A stretch of DNA of 64,000 bases. Source: Moorena bouillonii PNG. Lineage in GTDB: Bacteria; Cyanobacteriota; Cyanobacteriia; Cyanobacteriales; Coleofasciculaceae. Shown here piece after piece: positions 56,866-64,000 of this stretch. The translations under genes and the position numbers were made by a program. The stretch is taken from positions 7,383,039 through 7,447,038 of the forward strand of contig NZ_MKZS01000001.1 of assembly GCF_001942495.1 (NCBI RefSeq), written 5' to 3'. Every line of letters starts with the position of its first letter. Position 1 is the first letter of the stretch. The notes under the pieces are model-generated. The model was not told where the DNA came from. It did not search any database and saw nothing but the letters and a program-made list of their open reading frames with translations.

Positions 56866-58309
56866 CCCTTCTTGCCTTTTCAAAAGCCTTCCCTTTTGAC
56901 TGGTCATCTCAGGATGTTTCCTCATTCTGAAACTCCAATAAATTAGGTCTCCATCATAGGGGCTTCTGGTATCTCTGACTTTTGTGTGCCTGATGATTTT
57001 TGTTTTGGCATGTTTTGGGAGGTAGTTACCTTCCTTTGTCATGAATACCCAATTATCGACCTTGGGAGATTCCCATGGTTTTTCTGCCTTTTCTATTTTG
57101 GTTCCCCAATATTTCTTGTTTGCCCAGGTTCTTGATTTATTGGGATGTCTCCTATATCCCCATCTTTTGAGATTATTCCAGAGCATGAACCCTAAATCGT
57201 TAAAGGTTTCTTTACTACAGACTCCACTGTAGTAGTTACACCATCCACGTATAATGGGTTTGAGGTGGCTTATTAATGCCTCCTGTGGGGCAGCTCTATG
57301 TTGTTTGATAACTTCTGCGAGCTGTCCATAATGTTCCAGAATTTTCTCTTTTGATGGTTTGATGATGGTTTTAAAACCTTGTTTGGACTGGTTTTTACCT
57401 GTTTTATATTGTCGGATGTTGAATCCAAGGAAATCAAATCCATCAAGAGTATAGGTAATCCTGGTTTTACTTGGTTTTAATTCCAGACCCATGTTTTTTA
57501 ACCATTCATTGATGATTCTTTGACATTCTTCTACCACAGTACGGTCTTTGTGCATGATGACAAAATCATCTGCGTATCGAATTAGATTTAATGCCTTTTT
57601 ATTGGAAATTTTACTTCCTTTTAAGGTTTCGGCATAATGTTTAATTCGTTCTTCCATTCCATGGAGGGCTATATTCGCCAAGAGTGGAGAGATGACTCCA
57701 CCCTGAGGAGTACCCTCATTCGTAGATGAGAATGTTCCGTTATCTATCACTCCGGCTCTTAACCAAGACCTGATTATTCGTCTAAGGGATGGATAGGTAT
57801 TTAATTTTGAAAGAAGTGCATCATGGTTAATTTTGTCGAAACATTTAGCAATATCAGCATCAAGTACCCATTTAGGTTTTTGATTAATACCCTTGAAAAT
57901 TGCTTCGATGGCATCATGACATGAGCGTCCTGGTCTGAATCCATAGGAATTGGGTTCAAATTTTGCTTCCCATTCAGGTTCAAGTGCCTGTTTGGTAAGT
58001 GCCTGTAGGGCGCGGTCGTACATAGTTGGGATACCTAGAGGCCGTTTTTCTGTCCGTCCGGGTTTGGGAATCCAGACCCTTCTGGTTGGTTGAGCTTTCA
58101 TAGGAGTTTTTAGGCTGGCTACTAAGGTGAGGCGTTGCTTATTGGTTAAAGCTTTGACCCCATCTATTCCGGCAGTCTTTTTACCTTTATTCTCCTGAGT
58201 AACCCGTCTGACCGCAATCATTTTTGCTGACCAGGATTTCATCAGAGTCTTTTGTAGCTTTCTTACCACGTGAACGTCGCCACGCTGAGAGGCTCGATAT
58301 ATTCGTTGT

Positions 58310-58362
58310 CTTGATGCAGTCGCTCATGGGGGAAACCCCCAAGACCGCGCTGCATCGCTTTT
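58310..58362. repeat. 52-bp palindromic repeat inserted in the intron protein N-terminus
   Basis: GATGCAG...CTGCATC arms surround GGGGGAAACCCCC. It shifts the frame between KLQKR and IYRAS. Related copies: 52090-52115 and 61905-61960. Confidence 0.75.
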
Positions 58363-59071
58363 GCAACTTAAAAACTGTCATTTCCAGCTTACGCCAGTTG
58401 ACATTTTTCCATTCCGACTGTGGGGCGAACCCCCGAGTTTTAGACTTATTCATTGCTACTTACAACCATATCTTCTCCTACAACGTGAGTCCGTCAGCAT
58501 ATCCTGGGCATTACCCCAGGCGTTAGCTTCTGACTCAATCTCGACCCCATATGACTTGCGGCTAACTACCTACTCAAGATGTTCGACCTTCTTGAGAGTA
58601 CATATGAGGGTTACTTCGTTCCTGATAACCATTCTTTGGACTTTTAGGGTGGTACTGTTCACCGAGAATATATTGGGAAATCTTTATGAAATCATGGAAT
58701 TTCATAACCGTATTCTGTGACGTTTGTCTGTAGCGTATCAGCCTATTTCGCTACCCATTCCTGACGATGATTCAGACATACCTTTCTTTTGTACCCATGA
58801 GTCCTCTGCCTGTTACTAACACCACTTTTTGGCTTGTAGTGCTTCACTGTTCGACCCTTGCATCAATTTATGAGTTTGTTAGGTTCATAAATCAGGGTAA
58901 GGCTGTCACTCGGATTTCACGAGGGGTGGTTTTTCACCACCATGGTTATCAAGTTGTCAAGGTTCATTGAACCAGGCAGCTAATCCCCCAAACCTTTATA
59001 TGGTAAGGTTTATAGCTAACGAGTCGCACCCATGAATAGAATTCAGGGGCTTGCGCCCTCAGGATTTTCGG

Positions 59072-60712
59072 TCAGAAGGGTGGCTCAGTTATTGAGGGTT
59101 CTGCCTTGAGGATTGCTATTCCCAAATCTGTAGTGGAGAGCGATCGCGCTTCAAACAAGGCCATCATGTCACGAGGCTTGGGATTACCCCGAGATGCTCC
59201 TGCTAGACCTCTGGCAATAACTAAACCACAATATCCCTGATTTTCACAACCCTCCTCCCACTGCTGGCGGGCAGCAGCATGGTTGGTATCGGTTTCAGAA
59301 AACTCTCCTAACAAATAAAGACTGCTGTTTTCTGTTTGGATAATGCCGAGGTCGTAGCGTGTGCCTTCAAAGGGGTCTTCCCCTGAATTAAAGCAAATCC
59401 CTTTGAGTCCACCAGCGGTCTCGATCTGCTCTATCAACACTTGTGCCTTTGGTCGGGTGGTTTGAATCAAAATAACTGGCATGCCTTCCCCGATTGCTTT
59501 GATATTCTGAGACTGATAGGATTTGACACCAGAGCGAATGGATTCTATTGTTTCCCAAGACATCATGCCCAGCTTGAGGAAAGCATCCTTTGGCACAAGG
59601 TCATCCCGTAAGGGTATGGTCATCGACTCTGTATCGAAATCATCTTCCTCGCACTCAATTGCCATCTCTAACAACTCATCCGCCAGGTCAGGATGGGTGT
59701 TAACTTTAACGTTAACTGTAGATTTGGCTTCTAGGGGTACCGGAATGCGGTAACGCTTACTAATCTTGGGTAAGTTTTCGTCATCTAATTGCTCATGGTA
59801 ATCGTGAACAAATCGCTGAATGGCTTCTAGGGCAACATAAATTGCGATCGCTTCTTCTTCATAAAGATAAGGTCGCATTCCTTCCAAGGGATGGACTGTA
59901 CCAAACCCAGGTACAATCTCTGATACTGGAAAATCAGCTAAATCAATATCATCCTCTTCATCCTCATCTTCGGTATCATCACCAAACCGCCCGAAGGTTA
60001 AAAATAAGCAATCTTGCCCTAAGAAAGCTTGTTCCATCTTTTCCCACGAGTCATCTGCCAGCACTGATGATCGGAACCGTTTCAGGGAATCCCAGGAGCG
60101 ATATAGTAATACGCCGTACTCCATACCCAGCATACCCATTACTGAGACGTATAGGGTTTCCACATCCCAGCGATTTAATTCAATTGAGATAATCTGATGA
60201 TCAGCCACTACTTCCCAAGCAGCTTCATGCCAAATTTCATAGGCTTTTTCTATAAGTAGGTCGGCATACTTAGGTGGTAGCTGGGGTTGTCGAGTAGCCG
60301 CCATTTCCTCAAATCCCCGAAACAGTTCGTCAATCAAGGGTAAATTGGGTACATAATCAATTCCAATGTCTAACCCTTGAAGGACACCTCGCAAAAAAAA
60401 CTGAATTTCTCGGTTACGAACAACAATCTTTGAGGGTCGTGCTGGTCTGGCGGGGCTTTGGGGATGTTCCATGGCTTGCATAAGGGCACGAACAATCGCT
60501 TCTGGTCCCATGGTTGGTGATACTAAATCCATTGCCCTGACAATGCCTTCCGAGCCATCCACCCAAAGAATGCAATCATTATGACCCTCACCATCCGGCT
60601 GTTGATGATTGTTACCAATAACTGACAGGGGACGGCGGTCTCCCTCCCACACGCTGGAAGTCTGTTGTAATTTATTGAGCCGACGACGAGTATTGCGATT
60701 CAAAGCAGACAT
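59072..60712 (-). CDS. Conserved cyanobacterial protein, 546 aa (DUF6930-like)
   Basis: A large soluble acidic protein with no signal peptide. The N-terminus is basic (MSALNRNTRRRLNKLQQ). It has a segment with alternating conserved blocks (CILWVDGSEGIVRAMDLVSP, PSKIVVRNREIQFFLRGVL), a very acidic stretch DDTEDEDEEDDIDLADF (~252-268) and a C-terminal part (CENQGYCGLVIARGLAGASR). I recall similar uncharacterised proteins in cyanobacteria; function unknown. The group II intron starts 42 bp after its stop. Confidence 0.7.
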   Translation of the reverse strand: MSALNRNTRRRLNKLQQTSSVWEGDRRPLSVIGNNHQQPDGEGHNDCILWVDGSEGIVRAMDLVSPTMGPEAIVRALMQAMEHPQSPARPARPSKIVVRNREIQFFLRGVLQGLDIGIDYVPNLPLIDELFRGFEEMAATRQPQLPPKYADLLIEKAYEIWHEAAWEVVADHQIISIELNRWDVETLYVSVMGMLGMEYGVLLYRSWDSLKRFRSSVLADDSWEKMEQAFLGQDCLFLTFGRFGDDTEDEDEEDDIDLADFPVSEIVPGFGTVHPLEGMRPYLYEEEAIAIYVALEAIQRFVHDYHEQLDDENLPKISKRYRIPVPLEAKSTVNVKVNTHPDLADELLEMAIECEEDDFDTESMTIPLRDDLVPKDAFLKLGMMSWETIESIRSGVKSYQSQNIKAIGEGMPVILIQTTRPKAQVLIEQIETAGGLKGICFNSGEDPFEGTRYDLGIIQTENSSLYLLGEFSETDTNHAAARQQWEEGCENQGYCGLVIARGLAGASRGNPKPRDMMALFEARSLSTTDLGIAILKAEPSITEPPF

Positions 60713-60906
60713 AGAATAGTTTGGGTTGATTGCCTAAGTACCGACCGTGAATAGCCAGTTGCTGGTGGATACTCCTATCTTACCGGGGCAAACGTTCCAC
60801 AAGCCCCCCTGATCCGAAGTTGCGTTTCACCGATTAAATATTATGGATATCGGACACCACCAGACACCACCAGAAACACCATTTTCTGGTTACATGGATT
60901 TAGGCT

Positions 60907-61830
60907 CTAAGGCAACTCCACAGAGGTAGGTTTAGCAATGTGCGGCAGTCCCCACCCCAACTTTTCTCGCAAAACTCTGAAAAACTCTGGTGCTTGCAAA
61001 CGGATAAATCGAGCAGAGTAAGGCGATCGCTTAACTTTTATTTTATCTTCTGGTATTACGTAGCAACCACCATTTCCATCAACCACCATCACCATAGGAT
61101 TAGGAGTGGCGGGAAAAATGGTTAATTGCTCTGTGTCGGCAAAGACTAATGCCCGAGATGCCAAAGAATGGGGACAGATGGGCAACAGTTGCAACACCGG
61201 TACCTCAGGAGTTAATACTGGTCCTCCAGCACTTAGAGAATAGGCAGTAGAGCCAGTGGGTGTGGAAACAATAATACCATCAGCTGCAATATCCACTGGT
61301 GCGTGATGTCCTATTTGTACCTCAAAATGGCACATACTCGTCAACGGTTCCCGGTGCAATACCATTTCATTTAAACAAAGTGCCTCCCACCAAATCCTCT
61401 CATCTCGCAGGATCTGGACAGAGAGCATCGACCGTTCTTCTATAGCGTACTCTTGTGCCATGACCTGTTCCAAGACAGAAGGCAACTGATTGACATAGGT
61501 CTCTGTTAAGAAACCCATGTGACCTGTATTCACTGTTAGCACAGGGATCCCTTGGGGAGCCACTTGGCGAAAAGCGGCTAGTACTGTACCATCTCCCCCC
61601 AATACAATGGCGAAAGCCATCTGGTCATCAAAACCAGGGGGGGCTAGTTTGTCCATCGGTGTATGACACACTGGTGATTCAGGACTCGAATAACCCAGAA
61701 TTCCCCCAACCCCTGTCGCCATACACACTTCCCAACCCGCAGTCCTCAATTGGTTGTGCAACTCTTCAGCAACGCTACAAGCCATTGGTTTAAGGTCGTT
61801 GTAGATAATGCCTGCTTTTGGTATACTCAC
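60907..61830 (-). CDS. nadK: NAD(+) kinase
   Basis: 307 residues. GGDGT is in [19 protein letters not shown] and the NE-type segment in [35 protein letters not shown] completes the NAD-kinase fold. It phosphorylates NAD to NADP. Cyanobacteria usually carry two; this one belongs to the longer group by its N-terminal region ([16 protein letters not shown]). Confidence 0.93.
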   Translation of the reverse strand: MSIPKAGIIYNDLKPMACSVAEELHNQLRTAGWEVCMATGVGGILGYSSPESPVCHTPMDKLAPPGFDDQMAFAIVLGGDGTVLAAFRQVAPQGIPVLTVNTGHMGFLTETYVNQLPSVLEQVMAQEYAIEERSMLSVQILRDERIWWEALCLNEMVLHREPLTSMCHFEVQIGHHAPVDIAADGIIVSTPTGSTAYSLSAGGPVLTPEVPVLQLLPICPHSLASRALVFADTEQLTIFPATPNPMVMVVDGNGGCYVIPEDKIKVKRSPYSARFIRLQAPEFFRVLREKLGWGLPHIAKPTSVELP

Positions 61831-61904
61831 CAGTCCCCGTCTTGAACTACTTGGATTAAATTATCACCGAACATCATGGACAATTGTCATTTAATCAGGT
61901 CATG

Positions 61905-61960
61905 TCTTGATGCAGTCGCGCTATGGGGACCGGCTGCGTACTCAGGCTTGCGTCTGCACT
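61905..61960. repeat. Dispersed repeat (CTTGATGCAGTCGC...)
   Basis: It shares CTTGATGCAGTCGC and a G-run with the repeat at 58310 and lies in the nadK-ycf39 gap. Confidence 0.55.
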
Positions 61961-62038
61961 TTGTAAGCCCCGTTGAGACCAAATGAATGCCCCACTGGCT
62001 CCCCAAAACCTCGCGCTTATGGATTTTCCAGGAAATAT

Positions 62039-63016
62039 CTAGGATTTAGATTTAAAAGGAGTCCTCTTCTTAGACTTCTTTTTAGCTTTCTCGTAATCGA
62101 TTTCTTTGAGCTTATTCATAATCCGGTTAAAGTATTCTTTTAGATATTCTTCCAAAGTTGTGGTTTCCTTAGGGTCTAGGCCAAAGACCTCATATACCTT
62201 TTCCATCGGTGCATCCAGAGGTTTACCGCTCACTAGCACCTCAGTAAAGGCAAGCCGATCTGCCACATTCCAGCCCCACTGAAAAAATCTCACGAATCGC
62301 CGCATACCCCGCAAAAAATTTATTGGGAGTCGGGCTATTTTAGCATCTTTACCGGACAACCGCTCACACAGGTTAATGATTTCGTAGGTACTAAAGGCTC
62401 TGGTTCCCACAACCGGGAATGTCTGATTTACTGTTTCTGGAACTTCCAGAGCACGAATGCCAAACTTAGCAATATCCTGGGTGTTCATATAGGCGATGGG
62501 AGAAGTTTCTCCAGTAATCCAAACCGCCTGTCCATCCAAAATCGGGATCGCATACTGACCAATTAAGCCTTGCATAAAGCCACTTGGTTTCAAGATTGTG
62601 TGTGGCAATCCTGATTCTGCCAGAAATAGTTCTGTACAGTGTTTTATTTCCATTAGTGGGACATAAGGAAAATTCTCACTTCCCAGAATTGAGAAAAAGA
62701 CATATCTTTCTATACCAGCAGCAACAGACGCTTGAATTAGGGCAACTTTACCTTCCCAGTCTACCTGTCTGATGGTCAGAGAATCTGTTGGTCTCGATGT
62801 TGCCGCATCAATGACAGCTGTAATCCCTTCCAGAGCTTTTGGCAGGGTTTCTGGAACACAAAGGTCGCCTTGTACTAGTTCAGCTCCCCATTCTTTAAGG
62901 AAAGAGGCTTTTCGTGGACTGCGTACAAGACAGCGTACCTGATGATCCTCGTCCAGTGCACGACGAACCACCTGTCTTCCTAAGGTGCCAGTTGCACCGA
63001 CGACCAACAAGTTCAT
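62039..63016 (-). CDS. ycf39: Ycf39-like atypical SDR, photosystem II assembly factor
   Basis: The NAD(P)-binding motif is at the N-terminus (MNLLVVGATGTLGRQVVRRAL), then CLVRSPRKASFLKEWGAELV and YVFFSILGSENFPYVPLMEIK; the canonical YxxxK is absent. The C-terminal tail is Lys-rich (KAKKKSKKRTPFKSKS). In Synechocystis, Ycf39 with Hlips delivers chlorophyll to D1 during PSII assembly. The petM gene directly upstream on the same strand fits a photosynthetic context. Confidence 0.88.
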   Translation of the reverse strand: MNLLVVGATGTLGRQVVRRALDEDHQVRCLVRSPRKASFLKEWGAELVQGDLCVPETLPKALEGITAVIDAATSRPTDSLTIRQVDWEGKVALIQASVAAGIERYVFFSILGSENFPYVPLMEIKHCTELFLAESGLPHTILKPSGFMQGLIGQYAIPILDGQAVWITGETSPIAYMNTQDIAKFGIRALEVPETVNQTFPVVGTRAFSTYEIINLCERLSGKDAKIARLPINFLRGMRRFVRFFQWGWNVADRLAFTEVLVSGKPLDAPMEKVYEVFGLDPKETTTLEEYLKEYFNRIMNKLKEIDYEKAKKKSKKRTPFKSKS

Positions 63017-63238
63017 TATAGTAATTTTAGTAAGGAATCTTTAAGTTTCTATAAGATTCTATCAGAAATTTTGTCTATCTCTCATTTTTCGGGTATTCCA
63101 TAGGCTTTGCCCACGGTGAGGGGTGTGGGAGAATGGGTTGAGGCGGGCGACAGCATCGGCCATAGATTTGGAAGAAAACAGTGAAAGAATTCTTGACCAA
63201 ACCCCACAGCTGTTACCCCATAACCCATTCACTAGAAA

Positions 63239-63343
63239 CTATTCTGACACTCCCTGGATTTTGAGTAATAAGAAGCCTAAGCCCAAACCCACCAGAATCA
63301 GGGTGAAGGACAAAAATGCTGCATTGAAAATTTCTGTACCCAT
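63239..63343 (-). CDS. petM: Cytochrome b6f complex subunit PetM
   Basis: A 34-residue single-span protein: MGTEIFNAAFLSFTLILVGL, then GLGFLLLKIQGVSE. The pattern of E-hydrophobic-helix-LLLKIQG is characteristic of PetM, the small subunit VII at the b6f periphery. It is too short for most gene callers. It lies about 220 bp upstream of ycf39 on the same strand. Confidence 0.88.
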   Translation of the reverse strand: MGTEIFNAAFLSFTLILVGLGLGFLLLKIQGVSE

Positions 63344-63471
63344 TGTTTTATGATCTCCTATGTACTTTTGTTACAAGGTATCATGACTAGGGTGCCACAA
63401 TATAGCAATCCTATGGAAATCCTGAGCAAGAGTATTTCAGCAAAGGGGTTAGGATCCGGGAGTGTTCAGGA

Positions 63472-64000
63472 ATGATGTCAGACTTGTCAACAAACCATCA
63501 GAACATGTCTTTGACAGGAAAACTTAACTCACAATCAAGGCGTCCTCGGTTAGCGGTGACCTTGGGAGATCCAGCAGGCATTGGACCAGAAGTTGTCCTC
63601 AAGGCATTGGCAGATTCCCAAGTTACTAGCAATTGTGAGATAACGGTGATTGGCAGTCGGTACCTCTTAAATGCGGCTTACACCCAACTACGTCACCAGG
63701 GAATTGAAGATGTAGCTACTTTAGCTTCCCCAGAGACATTATCAATAATTGACATTGAGTTGGATTATGGACAACGGCCTCAAATCACCCCAGGTGTTGG
63801 TAATGCGGCTAGTGGTGCTCTTAGTTTTGTGTATCTCGAAAATGCGATCGCACTCACCCAACGTGGTCAGTTTGATGGTATTGTGACCGCACCCATTGCC
63901 AAGTCTCTCTGGAAAGCGGCAGGACATGATTATCCTGGTCAAACTGAAGTGCTAGCCCAGTATTCTGGTGTCAAACAATTTGGGATGCTGTTCGTAGCGC
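63472..64000 (+). CDS. pdxA: 4-hydroxythreonine-4-phosphate dehydrogenase, 5' part
   Basis: The frame is open from ATG 63472 to the window end. [23 protein letters not shown] is the PdxA N-terminal signature. It is followed by [29 protein letters not shown], which has the metal-binding His and substrate site. It acts in pyridoxal phosphate synthesis. A second ATG follows at once, and a later one lies near 63508; the first ~20 residues are probably not conserved. Confidence 0.93.
   Translation, partial: MMSDLSTNHQNMSLTGKLNSQSRRPRLAVTLGDPAGIGPEVVLKALADSQVTSNCEITVIGSRYLLNAAYTQLRHQGIEDVATLASPETLSIIDIELDYGQRPQITPGVGNAASGALSFVYLENAIALTQRGQFDGIVTAPIAKSLWKAAGHDYPGQTEVLAQYSGVKQFGMLFVA

Larger units (their letters stand above)
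56578..58453 (-). pseudogene. ltrA: Group II intron-encoded protein (RT-maturase-HNH), interrupted twice
   Basis: Native N-terminus starts at 58453 (MNKSKTRGFAPQSEWKNVNW ... KLQKR). After a 52-nt insert it resumes IYRASQRGDVHVVRKLQKTL. The RT domain is intact from there (PLGIPTMYDRALQAL, YGFRPGRSCHDAIEAIF, QGGVISPLLANIAL, IRYADDFVI), with a maturase X domain near RGWCNYYSGVCSKETF. The frame stops at 56845. The HNH domain (KCTHCGLTFRDGDLLEKHHIIPRAKGG split) follows in the same frame at 56578-56820 after the 105-bp element, which adds two TAG codons. Confidence 0.85.
56472..59029 (-). mobile_element. Group II intron, full length
   Basis: The 5' end is GTGCGACTCG (59029). Domain V is GAGCCGTATGATACGAAAG with GTACGGTTTTG (about 56555-56518) and domain VI is CGAGTCGGTGAGGCGACTCACCGG, ending TTTAAT at 56472. 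About 2.56 kb with the protein gene in domain IV. It lies 42 bp after the stop codon of the 59072-60712 gene and 6 bp from the TnpB element's left-end hairpin. RNA parts look intact, but the protein gene carries two insertions. Confidence 0.9.

Overview
The window reads as the chromosome of a large filamentous cyanobacterium. HIP1 octamers (GCGATCGC) occur throughout. The gene set is cyanobacterial: PsbQ lipoprotein, PetM, Ycf39-like PSII assembly factor, ferredoxin-type glutamate synthase, PanC-Cmk fusion, CbiG-CobJ fusion and an iscA-rpsL-rpsG-fusA-tuf-rpsJ cluster. Many heptamer tandem repeats and short palindromic repeats built on TTCGCGTAGCGTGGCC recall Moorena/Lyngbya-type genomes (inference, not checked).

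Layout. 1-4.4 kb is a decayed accessory zone: a group II intron interrupting an alpha/beta hydrolase, a Dam-type methylase remnant, an overlapping gene pair of unknown function, and a xisH remnant next to xisI. 4.6-22 kb is mostly housekeeping: LON-domain protein, pheA, cbiG-cobJ, a hydrolase, a PEP-CTERM protein, psbQ, a FAD oxidoreductase, birA, an M23 peptidase, a GDP-mannose dehydratase and a polysaccharide export protein, separated by repeat arrays. 22-24 kb holds a lone HicB-like gene, a structured RNA candidate resembling 6S RNA, and a VapBC-like pair. 24.5-30 kb carries the most unusual locus: a UvrD-type helicase with an inserted DnaQ-like exonuclease, overlapping a gene that fuses a SAM-methyltransferase-like domain, a reverse transcriptase and a helical C-terminal region. 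It looks like an antiphage-type reverse-transcriptase system. 30.5-36.4 kb is the str ribosomal cluster (minus strand), with an abnormal 700-bp rpsL-rpsG gap full of mobile remnants and structured RNA. 36.7-49.4 kb contains a cupin, a phosphodiester glycosidase, glsF, a polysaccharide deacetylase and panC-cmk. 49.9-53.5 kb has two rlpA paralogues separated by a decayed IS630; one copy has lost its signal-peptide frame to a palindromic insertion. 54-59 kb has purM, a complete TnpB-only IS200/IS605-type element and a full-length group II intron whose protein gene is broken by two small repeat insertions. 59-64 kb has a conserved cyanobacterial protein, nadK, a ycf39-like gene, petM and the start of pdxA.

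A recurring theme is small, protein-free repeats landing in genes and in other mobile elements. A ~106-bp hairpin family with compensatory stem changes occurs three times (138-243, 35350-35456, 56761-56865), twice inside group II introns. Other short repeats disrupt rlpA, the IS630 transposase and the intron protein, or add in-frame linkers to CbiG-CobJ and possibly GlsF.
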